A DNA stretch of 64,000 nt, from NCBI RefSeq assembly GCF_963664555.1, contig NZ_OY761461.1:4877769-4941768 (forward strand). The letters are read 5' to 3'. The notes under the pieces were generated by a model that was not told the origin of the DNA, did not search any database, and was given only the letters and a program-made list of their open reading frames with translations. Source of the stretch: Labilibaculum sp. (GTDB lineage: Bacteria; Bacteroidota; Bacteroidia; Bacteroidales; Marinifilaceae). Shown here one piece after another: positions 34,311 to 43,231 of the stretch. Each line of letters starts with the position of its first letter. Position 1 is the first letter of the stretch. A program made the translations under genes and the position numbers.

Positions 34311-35135
34311 ATGTCTATTAAAGCAGCAGACGTAGCCAAATTGCGTAAAGCAACTGGCGCAGGAATGATGGATTGTAAAAATGCTCTTACTGAAGCTGAA
34401 GGGGATTTTGACGCAGCGGTAAGCATTATTCGTAAAAAAGGAATGGCGATTGCTAACAAACGTGCCGACAGAGAAGCAACTGAAGGTGTTGTATTAGCGA
34501 AAGTTTCTGAAGATAAGAAAAGTGGTGTAATGATCACTCTAAACTGTGAAACCGACTTCGTTGCTAAGAATGAGAGTTTCGTAGAATTTGCAACTAAAAT
34601 TCTTGATTTAGCTTTGGCAAACATGCCTGCAGATCTTGAAGCTTTGAAAGCTTTAGAGCTTGAAGGAAGAAAAGTTGAAGAACACGTTACTGAGCAAACC
34701 GGTGTTATCGGTGAGAAAATCGATTTAAGTTTCTATAATAAAATGGAAGCAGAATATTCTGTTGCCTATATTCACGCAGGAAACAAATTATCTACTATGA
34801 TTGGTTTTAACAAATCAATGGATGAGCAAATGGCTAGAGACGTTGCTATGCAAGCTGCAGCTATGGCTCCAATAAGTATAGATAAGGATGATGTTGATGC
34901 TGATGTAGTTGCAAAAGAACTTGAAATCGCAAAAGAAAAAGCTCGTTTAGAAGGAAAACCTGAGGCTATGCTTGATAAAATTGCAGAAGGCCGATTGGTT
35001 AAATTCTTTAAAGAATCAACATTATTGAATCAGGACTTTGTTAAAAACAACAAGCAAACTGTTAAGCAGTATCTTGCTGAATCTGACAAAGATTTAACTG
35101 TGACGAAAATGATGCGTTTCACATTAAATGCTTAA
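34311..35135 (+). CDS. tsf: Translation elongation factor Ts
   Basis: Nucleotide exchange factor for EF-Tu, 274 residues. The N-terminal UBA-like domain has AADVAKLRKATGAGMMDCKNALTEAEGD, with the TDFVAKNE motif of the core that contacts EF-Tu. Conserved pairing with rpsB; the operon ends at the terminator at 35155. Confidence 0.98.
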   Translation: MSIKAADVAKLRKATGAGMMDCKNALTEAEGDFDAAVSIIRKKGMAIANKRADREATEGVVLAKVSEDKKSGVMITLNCETDFVAKNESFVEFATKILDLALANMPADLEALKALELEGRKVEEHVTEQTGVIGEKIDLSFYNKMEAEYSVAYIHAGNKLSTMIGFNKSMDEQMARDVAMQAAAMAPISIDKDDVDADVVAKELEIAKEKARLEGKPEAMLDKIAEGRLVKFFKESTLLNQDFVKNNKQTVKQYLAESDKDLTVTKMMRFTLNA

Positions 35136-35154
35136 TACAATTATTATTACATAT

Positions 35155-35187
35155 AAAAAGAGTTCCTTTCCGGAACTCTTTTTTTTT
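35155..35187 (+). terminator. Terminator of the rpsB-tsf operon
   Basis: Stem AAAGAGTTCC / GGAACTCTTT followed by a long T run. Confidence 0.9.
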
Positions 35188-35234
35188 ATCTTATCGTAGA
35201 ATTTTCTCAACTTTGGGTATAAAAATCTGAAAGA

Positions 35235-35945
35235 ATGGTTAAATACAAACGTGTACTACTGAAATTAAGTGGCGAATCATTAATGGGTGATCAACAATAT
35301 GGAATTGATTCACAACGATTGAGTGACTATGCCGAACAAATTAAAGAAATAACAGATCTTGGCGTTCAAGTTGGAATCGTAATTGGCGGCGGTAATATTT
35401 TTCGTGGATTAAGCGGTGCCGCTAAAGGTTTCGACCGTGTTAAAGGCGATTCAATGGGAATGCTGGCTACAGTAATTAATAGTCTGGCCCTTAACTCAGC
35501 TTTGGAAGCCATCCAATGTAAATCACGGGTTTTAACAGCCATTCGAATGGAGCCAATTGGTGAATTCTATTCGAAACAAAAAGCGGTAGACTACCTTTCT
35601 GAAGGTTGTGTTACGATCTTCTCTGCCGGAACAGGAAATCCGTATTTTACAACAGATACTGGTTCTTCTCTTCGTGGAATTGAAATAGAAGCGAATGTAA
35701 TGCTTAAAGGAACCCGTGTTGACGGCATATATACTGCTGATCCTGAAAAAGACAGTGCCGCTGTAAAATTTGAAACCATTACTTTCGATGAAATCTACAA
35801 CAAAGATTTAAGAATTATGGATTTAACGGCAACAACAATGTGTAAAGAAAACAATTTACCAATAATTGTTTTTGATATGGATACAAAAGGAAATTTAAAG
35901 CAAGTAATTGAAGGTGAAAATATTGGGACATTAGTTCACAATTAA
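35235..35945 (+). CDS. pyrH: Uridylate kinase (UMP kinase)
   Basis: Hexameric bacterial UMPK that makes UDP from UMP. 236 residues with KRVLLKLSGESLMG, GIVIGGGNIFRGL, GDSMGMLATVINSLALNSALE, the FSAGTGNPYFTTDT substrate loop, and GTRVDGIYTADPEKD near the ATP site. Its place between tsf and frr is the classic bacterial order. Confidence 0.98.
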   Translation: MVKYKRVLLKLSGESLMGDQQYGIDSQRLSDYAEQIKEITDLGVQVGIVIGGGNIFRGLSGAAKGFDRVKGDSMGMLATVINSLALNSALEAIQCKSRVLTAIRMEPIGEFYSKQKAVDYLSEGCVTIFSAGTGNPYFTTDTGSSLRGIEIEANVMLKGTRVDGIYTADPEKDSAAVKFETITFDEIYNKDLRIMDLTATTMCKENNLPIIVFDMDTKGNLKQVIEGENIGTLVHN

Positions 35946-36023
35946 CTGCCATTAGCTCTTTGCTACTGATGCATTTTAGTTTTAGTAAAAAAGAACTATC
36001 TTTATTTGATTATAGATTTTTGC

Positions 36024-36031
36024 TATTTTTG
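36024..36031 (+). promoter_or_regulatory. Probable -7 box of the frr promoter
   Basis: TATTTTTG, about 50 bp before the frr start; a TTTG 15 bp upstream is closer than the usual spacing for the -33 element. Confidence 0.4.
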
Positions 36032-36078
36032 TAAACACTATACATTGATCAATAAAAACATATAAAAATCTTTCTCCG

Positions 36079-36642
36079 ATGACTGAAGAAGTTCAAATGT
36101 ATCTGGATGATACGCAGGAAAAGATGGAAGCTGCTGTTGACCATCTTGAAAAAGAATTAGTAAAAATTCGTGCCGGAAGAGCAAATCCAAGCATGTTGAA
36201 TGGTGTGATGGTGGATTACTACGGAAACATGACTCCATTGGCTCAGGTTGCCAATCTAAGCGTGCCCGATCCAAGAACTATTGCAATCCAACCTTGGGAA
36301 AAACCAATGATTGTACAAATTGAAAAAGCGATTATGAATTCAAATCTGGGTTTTAACCCGGATAATAATGGAGAATTAATCCGTATTCATATACCTCCTT
36401 TGACCGAAGAACGCAGAAACGACTTGGTTAAACAAGCTAAATCAGAATGCGAACATGCAAAAGTAAGCATCCGAAATGCCAGAAGAGATACCAATGTTGA
36501 ATTAAAAAAACTGGTGAAAGAAGGTTTATCTGAAGACATCGAAAAAGATGCAGAAGCTTTTGTTCAAAAGCTTACCGACAAGTTCAGCAAAAAAATTGAT
36601 GACTTGCTGGTTGAAAAAGAGAAAGATATCATGACAATATAA
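36079..36642 (+). CDS. frr: Ribosome recycling factor
   Basis: 187 residues, normal for RRF, which splits post-termination ribosomes together with EF-G. Hallmarks: LVKIRAGRANPSMLNGVMVDYYG, TPLAQVANLSVPDPRTIAIQPW, GELIRIHIPPLTEERR, and the C-terminal helix EAFVQKLTDKFSKKIDDLL. It stands as its own unit between a likely promoter and a terminator. Confidence 0.98.
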   Translation: MTEEVQMYLDDTQEKMEAAVDHLEKELVKIRAGRANPSMLNGVMVDYYGNMTPLAQVANLSVPDPRTIAIQPWEKPMIVQIEKAIMNSNLGFNPDNNGELIRIHIPPLTEERRNDLVKQAKSECEHAKVSIRNARRDTNVELKKLVKEGLSEDIEKDAEAFVQKLTDKFSKKIDDLLVEKEKDIMTI

Positions 36643-36647
36643 TTAAT

Positions 36648-36679
36648 AAAAAAGCTGCCCATAAAGGCAGCTTTTTTTT
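36648..36679. terminator. Bidirectional terminator between frr and the convergent BtpA-family gene
   Basis: Stem AAAGCTGCC / GGCAGCTTT with A and T flanks on both sides. Confidence 0.9.
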
Positions 36680-36684
36680 AACAA

Positions 36685-37476
36685 TTATTGGTTTCTTAAT
36701 TTCTTAACTGTTTGCATAAATATTTTCAACCGCTCATCAGAAATGTCATTCTCCCAATATCCATCTTTCTTAAAATGCGAACCAACAATAAAAGCAGAAG
36801 CATAATCCCAATACTCCGAAAGATTCTCTGCAGTAATACCAGATCCAATTAATACAGGAATGTGAATTTTATCCTTTAAGCTTTTTAACTCGTGCAAATA
36901 AACAGCTCTGCCTGTTGAAGAGCCTGTAACAATTACACCATCACTTAGAAAAAATTCGGCAGTCTCCGCTGTTTCATCAATATCCACATCGGCAGTAATG
37001 GCATGCGAGCTGTGCTTCTTTTTAATATCGGTAAACACAAGAACATTTTCTGCTCCAATTGCTTTTCGATACCGCATCAACTCCCCGGCACAAGAATCGA
37101 TATAACCCTCGTCGGCAACATGCCCAAATACAAAACCCTCGGCACGGATAAATTGAAAATTTGCAGCTTTTGCTACGGCCAGAGCTTCTTTATTGGCTCC
37201 TGCCAGAATCTGAATTCCCAAAGGCAATTTTACAGCATCACGTAACGATTTTGCAACAACTGCCATAGAGGCGGTTATTTCCGGTCCAACAGATCCTTTT
37301 AAATACGGAACGTCGTGCATGTTCTCAATCATGATGGCATCCAAGCCGGCCTCCTCGTATTGCTTAGCCTCTAACACAGCAATTTCACAAATCTTTGCCA
37401 AGGAATATTTATTCTTCGGCGTTCCAGGCAATGCCTGAACATGCACCATTCCGATGATCGACTTATTAAGCTTCAT
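36685..37476 (-). CDS. BtpA/SgcQ family TIM-barrel protein
   Basis: 263 residues beginning IIGMVHVQALPGTP, followed by AIMIENMHDVPYL, the segment FQFIRAEGFVFGHVADEGYID, and IPVLIGSGITAENL. These are the conserved phosphate-binding and active-site loops of the BtpA (photosystem I biogenesis)/SgcQ family. Members outside cyanobacteria are thought to be sugar- or nucleoside-related TIM barrels; the reaction is unknown. Monocistronic. Confidence 0.85.
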   Translation of the reverse strand: MKLNKSIIGMVHVQALPGTPKNKYSLAKICEIAVLEAKQYEEAGLDAIMIENMHDVPYLKGSVGPEITASMAVVAKSLRDAVKLPLGIQILAGANKEALAVAKAANFQFIRAEGFVFGHVADEGYIDSCAGELMRYRKAIGAENVLVFTDIKKKHSSHAITADVDIDETAETAEFFLSDGVIVTGSSTGRAVYLHELKSLKDKIHIPVLIGSGITAENLSEYWDYASAFIVGSHFKKDGYWENDISDERLKIFMQTVKKLRNQ

Positions 37477-37529
37477 ATTTTAAGGATTTGAGATATCAAA
37501 ATTAAGATATGAGATCATTAAAACATTAT

Positions 37530-38540
37530 TTAGTTACTTTCTAGAATCTTAAACAACTCATCCAATTTTGGGGTGAGAATGATCTCAGTTCTACGATTTT
37601 TACTACGACCTTCGGCGGTTGCATTAGTACCAATCGGCACGTATTTACTTCTACCCGCAACGGTAAGTCTTTCTGCATCAATTCCAGCATTTAAAATCAG
37701 TATCCTAACAATCGATGTTGCTCTTTTCACACTTAAATCCCAATTGTCTTTTAGCTCACCGATACCCTTGTAAGGAACATTATCGGTATGACCTTCAATC
37801 ATTACATTAATATCTTTGTTTTGGGCCAATACACCCGCTAAATGTCCTAATGCATCCACTCCTCTTTGATCCACCTGATAACTTCCCGACTTAAAAAGGA
37901 GCTTTTCATCCATGGAAACATAAACCTTTCCATTTTTAGTGGTGATCGACAAACCATTGCCTTCAAATCCGGTAAGGGCATTCATCACCTTTTGCTTTAA
38001 TGCCTTAACGGCCTCATCTTTTCTATTTAAAGCCGATTCCAATTCCTGCAAACGCTTATCTCTCCGATTCAATTCAGCCTGTAAGGCATCCAGAGTTCGT
38101 TTGCGGGCATCCATTTCTTTTTCCAAAGAAAGAACTTCATCTTCACGCAGCCTTAATTCATTCTGAGCTTTTTTAATCTGACCTAATAAAGCTTTAGTTT
38201 CCTTTTCGTTGCCTGCCTGCATTCCTGCCAATTGATTAAGCAAATCCTGATTGCTCTTTTCTATTCTGCTCAATCGTTCCCGTGCAGATTGAAGGCGTCG
38301 CGATATTTGCAGCGTATCGGCAACAATGTTTTTATATTTTTCATCTAAAACCTCAAGCTTTCCACTCAATTCGTTGTTTGACTCACTTAGCTTAAGATTT
38401 TTTTCCTTTTCCATCTCCAATTCATCCTGACAATTTTGTTGTTTAAATTGAAGTTCTTGAAATTGTCTTGTAGGAACACAAGAAAAACATAGAAAAACTG
38501 ATACTAAAATAAATACCAGCGGGCTCGTTTTTTTGAACAT
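37530..38540 (-). CDS. OmpA-family lipoprotein with long coiled coil
   Basis: 336 residues. Lipoprotein signal (LVSVFLCFSC, lipobox CFSC) then a coiled coil from about 30 to 190 with many K/E/L heptads. The C-terminal OmpA/MotB domain (~205-325) has the peptidoglycan-binding signature IEGHTDNVPY and GRSKYVPIGTNATAEGRSKNRRTEI. It anchors outer membrane to peptidoglycan across the periplasm, in the manner of Pal or MotB-like proteins. No tol genes are adjacent. Monocistronic. Confidence 0.9.
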   Translation of the reverse strand: MFKKTSPLVFILVSVFLCFSCVPTRQFQELQFKQQNCQDELEMEKEKNLKLSESNNELSGKLEVLDEKYKNIVADTLQISRRLQSARERLSRIEKSNQDLLNQLAGMQAGNEKETKALLGQIKKAQNELRLREDEVLSLEKEMDARKRTLDALQAELNRRDKRLQELESALNRKDEAVKALKQKVMNALTGFEGNGLSITTKNGKVYVSMDEKLLFKSGSYQVDQRGVDALGHLAGVLAQNKDINVMIEGHTDNVPYKGIGELKDNWDLSVKRATSIVRILILNAGIDAERLTVAGRSKYVPIGTNATAEGRSKNRRTEIILTPKLDELFKILESN

Positions 38541-38925
38541 GTTTATTATTATTTATTTCCTTTACTACGAACTAATACCACTTATTAATCATTCTTATTA
38601 TCTAATCTAATTATAAAGTATTCAGATTCTCTTTTTTCGGGAGCACCTAAGACTCTATATCTGACATCCGTTATTTACTAAAAAAAATTCTACAAAACAG
38701 AACATTACCTAAAGACAGATGCAATCCGTTACAAAAAAAGCACAAACAAATATAAGAATCTGACACGGTATCGTCATCACTAAATGAAAGAATACTTTCG
38801 TTTTTATTACTATCTTCGTGCATAATTTTTCTTCCGGAATGATCTGTTTATCTAAGATCAATTTAAAAAAGTGATTGATAAACAAATTCTTATTCTGTTA
38901 AACGATAAAAAGGGGGATTTCGTAC
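38541..38925. other. Intergenic region between the divergent OmpA-lipoprotein and dxs genes
   Basis: About 385 bp, AT-rich, with promoters for both sides expected. A TATCTTCG at about 38812 resembles a -7 box for dxs. No ORF or repeat is supported. Confidence 0.5.
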
Positions 38926-40839
38926 ATGGCCAAGTCTGAAAAAAAAATTTTAGATAAAATCAATATTCCATCCGATCTGAAAAAGGTATCAGAAGACGAC
39001 CTTATTCAGGTTTGTGAAGAATTGCGCCAAGAAATTATTGAAGAAGTTTCGTGTAATCCAGGGCATTTTGGTGCCAGTTTGGGTGTGGTGGAACTTACCG
39101 TTGCCCTTCACTATGTGCTAAATACTCCCTACGACAACCTGATTTGGGATGTTGGTCATCAGGCATACGGACATAAAATTCTTACAGGAAGAAAAGATGT
39201 TTTTCATACCAACAGAAAATACAAAGGGATAAGTGGTTTCCCTAACAGAAACGAAAGTGAATACGATGCGTTTACTGTTGGACACTCCTCGACGTCGATT
39301 TCTGCAGCATTGGGAATGGCCACTGCCGCGCATTTAAATGGAGAGACCGATCGAAAAACAGTTGCCGTAATTGGTGATGGGTCGATGACTGCCGGTTTGG
39401 CCTTTGAAGGATTGAACAATGCTGCGAATAACAATGCTGACTTATTGGTGATTCTGAATGATAACAATATGGCAATTGACCCAAATGTTGGTGGTTTAAA
39501 TAACTATTTGCTTGATATCACCACTTCTCAAACCTATAATAAAGTAAAGAATGATGTTTGGCGGTTTTTAGGGAAATTAAACCGGTTAAATCCAAATACT
39601 CAAAAAATATTTCAGAAAGTAGAACATGGAATCAAAACCATTCTGCTAAAACAGAGTAACATTTTTGAAGCTTTTAACTTCAGGTATTTTGGACCTGTTG
39701 ATGGACATGATGTAAATCATATGGTGAAAGTTTTAAGTGATTTGCAAAAAATTTCCGGACCAAAGCTTCTGCATGTTATTACGCAAAAAGGAAAGGGTTT
39801 TAAACTGGCAGAACAAGACCAGACCTACTGGCATGCACCAGGAATGTTTGACAAAGTAACAGGTGAAATTTTACAAACTGAATCCAAGAGTCCGCAAGCA
39901 CCAAAATTTCAAGAAGTTTTTGGCAATACCTTAGTTGAACTAGCCGAAATGAATGATAAAATTGTTGGAATCACTCCTGCAATGCCAACCGGCAGTTCAT
40001 TAAATATCATGATGGAAAAAATGCCTGATCGGGCATTTGATGTGGGAATTGCAGAGCAGCATGCAGTTACTTTCTCTGGGGGACTGGCGGCAAAAGGAAA
40101 ATTACCTTTTTGTGCTATCTACTCATCATTTATGCAAAGAGCTTACGATCAGGTAATTCATGATGTAGCCCTGCAAAATGTAAATGTTGTATTTTGCCTG
40201 GATCGTGGCGGTGTTGTTGGTGCCGATGGTGCAACTCATCATGGCGTTTACGACCTGGCCTTCTTCCGGTGCATTCCAAATATGACTATTGCGTCTCCTC
40301 TTGATGCGATTGAGTTGAGAAATTTGATGTTTACTGCCCAACAAGAAAATATGGGTCCTTTTTCTATTCGTTACCCTCGAGGTAAGGGTCGTATTCTTGA
40401 TTGGCAAAAACCTTTTGAGATTCTTCCTGTTGGCAAAGGCCAAAAACTAAAAGACGGAAAAGATCTTGCAATTCTATCGATTGGAGCTATTGGCGTGGAA
40501 GCTGTGGATGCCATTGAAGAACTGGAAAAAGACGGCTACTCGATTGCTCATTACGACATGAGATATCTGAAACCTATTGATACCGAATTACTGCATGAGG
40601 TTCTTGGAAAACACGATCAGGTTATCACTCTTGAAGATGGGTGTATTATTGGCGGATTAGGTTCTGCAGTCATCGAGTTTGTAAATGATAACCATTACCG
40701 GGCCAGGGTAAAACGCTTGGGTGTACCCGATAAGTGGATAGAACAAGGAACTCAACAGGAATTGTATCGGGAATGTGGATACGACAAATTGGGAATCATC
40801 AAATCGTCAATTGCAATTTTAACCAAAACTGAAGACTAA
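38926..40839 (+). CDS. dxs: 1-deoxy-D-xylulose-5-phosphate synthase
   Basis: First enzyme of the MEP isoprenoid pathway: pyruvate plus glyceraldehyde 3-phosphate gives DXP. 637 residues. GHFGASLGVVELTVALHYV opens the TPP domain, VIGDGSMTAGLAFEGLNNA is the TPP motif with LNDNNMAI, and the transketolase-like half has RAFDVGIAEQHAVTFSGGLA and DRGGVVGADGATHHGVYD. The C-terminal domain ends KLGIIKSSIAIL. The last four bases overlap the stop of the opposite small gene. Confidence 0.97.
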   Translation: MAKSEKKILDKINIPSDLKKVSEDDLIQVCEELRQEIIEEVSCNPGHFGASLGVVELTVALHYVLNTPYDNLIWDVGHQAYGHKILTGRKDVFHTNRKYKGISGFPNRNESEYDAFTVGHSSTSISAALGMATAAHLNGETDRKTVAVIGDGSMTAGLAFEGLNNAANNNADLLVILNDNNMAIDPNVGGLNNYLLDITTSQTYNKVKNDVWRFLGKLNRLNPNTQKIFQKVEHGIKTILLKQSNIFEAFNFRYFGPVDGHDVNHMVKVLSDLQKISGPKLLHVITQKGKGFKLAEQDQTYWHAPGMFDKVTGEILQTESKSPQAPKFQEVFGNTLVELAEMNDKIVGITPAMPTGSSLNIMMEKMPDRAFDVGIAEQHAVTFSGGLAAKGKLPFCAIYSSFMQRAYDQVIHDVALQNVNVVFCLDRGGVVGADGATHHGVYDLAFFRCIPNMTIASPLDAIELRNLMFTAQQENMGPFSIRYPRGKGRILDWQKPFEILPVGKGQKLKDGKDLAILSIGAIGVEAVDAIEELEKDGYSIAHYDMRYLKPIDTELLHEVLGKHDQVITLEDGCIIGGLGSAVIEFVNDNHYRARVKRLGVPDKWIEQGTQQELYRECGYDKLGIIKSSIAILTKTED

Positions 40840-41102
40840 GGATTATCTCTATACCCATCAGAATAGGGATCAAGTCCTTCAAAATCTCCTGTAAAAGAAT
40901 CAATTCGGGTCTGAAGTTCCTGATTCATTTTAATTAAATAGATGGTATCTTCAGTATGCAGCTCCACAACATTTATTTTATCACCATTTGGTTTGGTAAT
41001 GCTTATCAAATCATCTTCATAAATTCCATCGGGAAAGGTTTTTATCAAATGTTGAATTAACTCAACGCCAATGCTTTTAAAGTCCTTAATTACTCTTTTC
41101 AT
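40836..41102 (-). CDS. Small hypothetical protein
   Basis: Start set at ATG 41102 (MKRVIKDFKSIGVELIQHL); the frame reaches ATG 41129. The 88-residue protein has helical N- and C-terminal parts and an internal NVVELHTEDTIYLIKM segment. No family recognised; its position overlapping dxs by 4 bp and its low-complexity-free sequence argue for a real gene. Confidence 0.55.
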   Translation of the reverse strand: MKRVIKDFKSIGVELIQHLIKTFPDGIYEDDLISITKPNGDKINVVELHTEDTIYLIKMNQELQTRIDSFTGDFEGLDPYSDGYRDNP

Positions 41103-41445
41103 CACACACTGATTAATAATCGATATCAATCTTTTTCACATTCCCCTAAAACTGGTCCGGGCAAATAAGAGTTTCAATCAGAATCATTCCCTCTTTTATT
41201 ACTGATTTCAATTTAAGGAATTTAAGAGAATGAAAAAAAATATTCTCCGGAAAGAAGTCTATTTATATTTCAAATTTAATGGTGCAAAATTGTAAATGAG
41301 AACGAAATCAAGCTTCCCGAAACATCTTAGGCAGCACATAAATCGTTTTCGCTCAAATAAAAGTGAATTCTATACCCCAGTACCAGCATTCCTAAATATT
41401 AAAAACCTAGTTTTGCCGACTTATTCAAAATTTTGATGATAACAT
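41103..41445. other. Intergenic region before the SulP gene
   Basis: About 340 bp, AT-rich, with a -7 box TAGTTTTG at 41408-41415 and no other supported feature. Confidence 0.5.
41408..41415 (+). promoter_or_regulatory. Probable -7 box of the SulP gene promoter
   Basis: TAGTTTTG matches TAnnTTTG exactly and lies 30 bp before the start; no clear -33 TTG. Confidence 0.4.
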
Positions 41446-43098
41446 ATGGTAGATTTTTTCAGAAAGAAAGCAGCAAATTCAAAAGATGATATATTATCCG
41501 GATTAACCGTAGCTCTTGCGTTGGTACCAGAAGCGGTTGCTTTTGCCTTTGTGGCTGGTGTTGATCCGTTAGTTGGGCTTTACGCTGCCTTTATGGTTGG
41601 TTTAATTACTTCTGTTTTTGGTGGTCGCCCGGGAATGATATCCGGAGCTACCGGAGCCATGGCAGTTGTTTTAGTCAGCCTTGTAAAAGAAGGAAATGAT
41701 CTGGGAATGGCAATGGCTAATCCTGTTCAGGATATGGGTTTGAACTATTTGTTCGCAACAATAATTCTGGCAGGTGTTCTTCAATTTTTAGCCGGTGTTT
41801 TCAAGTTTGGTAAATTCATCAGACTCATTCCCCACCCTGTTATGATGGGGTTTGTAAATGGTTTGGCCATTGTTATTTTCATGTCGCAGCTAGGGATGTT
41901 TCCACAGGTAATTAATTGGAATGCTATTTCTTTCTCAGACTACACCCTACATATAAACCGTGAAACTTTTTGGGCAGCAGATAAAGTTCTATATACGATG
42001 GTTGGTTTGGTTATTCTCACCATGAGTATCATGTATCTTCTTCCTAAGATTACAAGTAAAATACCTGCAGCTCTTGTTGCAATTTTAACTGTATCGGCCA
42101 TTGTAATATTTGGGAATCTTGATGTCAGCACTGTTGGATCATTTATTAGAGATGGCGGCGGTACTGGTCTTAAAGGTGGTTTGCCTTCTTTCCAGAGTCA
42201 ATTGTTTGTAATGGTTCCTTTCAACTGGACTACCGTTGCCTTTATTCTTCCTTATGCGGTAATTTTAGCTGCCATTGGTCTTATTGAGTCGCTAATGACT
42301 TTGAATTTACTGGACGAAATTACCAATAGCCGTGGAAACGGAAACCGCGAATGTATGGCTCAGGGGGCAGCCAATATCGTTACCGGATTTTTTGGTGGTA
42401 TGGGCGGATGTGCCATGATTGGTCAATCGCTGATTAATGTAAAATCGGGCGGACGAGGAAGACTATCGGGTATTATTGCTGCATCTACCTTATTGATATT
42501 TATTCTTTTTGCCTCTCCTTATATCGAAATGGTGCCAATCGCTGCACTTGTGGGAGTAATGTTTATGGTGGTTATCGGAACATTTGCCTGGTCAACCTTT
42601 AATGTATTACTTAAAATACCAAAAGCCGATGCCTTTGTATTGATTCTTGTATCCGGCCTAACTGTTATCTTCGATCTTGCCATTGCAGTACTGGTTGGTG
42701 TTATCGTAAGTGCTCTTGCTTTTTCCTGGGAAAATGCCCGTAGAATCCGTGCAAGAAGATCATTTCGGGAAGATGGTACTAAAATATATGAAATTTGGGG
42801 TCCTTTATTTTTTGGTTCCATTACCACTTTCAATAACAAATTTGATGTCGAAAATGATCCTGAATCGGTAGAAATTGATTTTATCGAATCACGTGTAACC
42901 GACCATTCGGGAATTGAAGCAATCAGTAATTTGGTTCAGAAGTATGAAAATGCCGGAAAAACCATTAAATTGAAACACTTAAGTGATGACTGTATTACTT
43001 TACTGCAACGTGCCGATGATCACTTTAGAACCGTTATTTTGAGAGATATTGATGATCCGAGATACTATGTTGTTACTGATAAAGCGAAAATTGGATAA
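41446..43098 (+). CDS. SulP-family anion transporter with STAS domain
   Basis: 550 residues. The N-terminal membrane part (about 1-415) has the SLC26/SulP segments SGLTVALALVPEAVAFAFVAGVDPLVGLYAAF, the repeat-like GGRPGMISGATGAMAVVL, and GGMGGCAMIGQSLINVKSGGRGRLSG. A cytoplasmic STAS domain (~440-545) includes VEIDFIESRVTDHSGIEAI. SulP proteins carry sulfate, bicarbonate or other anions, with Na+ or H+ coupling; the substrate cannot be told from sequence alone. Monocistronic with a terminator. Confidence 0.93.
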   Translation: MVDFFRKKAANSKDDILSGLTVALALVPEAVAFAFVAGVDPLVGLYAAFMVGLITSVFGGRPGMISGATGAMAVVLVSLVKEGNDLGMAMANPVQDMGLNYLFATIILAGVLQFLAGVFKFGKFIRLIPHPVMMGFVNGLAIVIFMSQLGMFPQVINWNAISFSDYTLHINRETFWAADKVLYTMVGLVILTMSIMYLLPKITSKIPAALVAILTVSAIVIFGNLDVSTVGSFIRDGGGTGLKGGLPSFQSQLFVMVPFNWTTVAFILPYAVILAAIGLIESLMTLNLLDEITNSRGNGNRECMAQGAANIVTGFFGGMGGCAMIGQSLINVKSGGRGRLSGIIAASTLLIFILFASPYIEMVPIAALVGVMFMVVIGTFAWSTFNVLLKIPKADAFVLILVSGLTVIFDLAIAVLVGVIVSALAFSWENARRIRARRSFREDGTKIYEIWGPLFFGSITTFNNKFDVENDPESVEIDFIESRVTDHSGIEAISNLVQKYENAGKTIKLKHLSDDCITLLQRADDHFRTVILRDIDDPRYYVVTDKAKIG

Positions 43099-43113
43099 GC
43101 TCAGAAGATATTT

Positions 43114-43144
43114 GTAATGGAAATTCGTTTCCATTGCTTTTTTT
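43114..43144 (+). terminator. Terminator after the SulP gene
   Basis: Stem GTAATGGAAA / TTTCCATTGC, loop TTCG, followed by a run of T. Confidence 0.85.
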
Positions 43145-43171
43145 TCACCTCCTTCCCATGTGGGAGGAGGT
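43145..43171. other. GC-rich inverted repeat between two terminators
   Basis: CACCTCCTTCCCA and TGGGAGGAGGTG form a 12-bp stem with one bulge. It stands out in base composition from the AT-rich surroundings; no role is assigned. Confidence 0.5.
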
Positions 43172-43178
43172 GTTTTGC

Positions 43179-43211
43179 ATAAAAAAGGGCTTGAATTTTC
43201 ATCCAAGCCCA
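43179..43211 (-). terminator. Terminator of the C1 peptidase gene
   Basis: On the minus strand GGGCTTGGATG / TTCAAGCCC, then a run of T (plus-strand A run at 43180-43185). Confidence 0.8.
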
Positions 43212-43231
43212 CTTCATTTAGTATTTGGATT

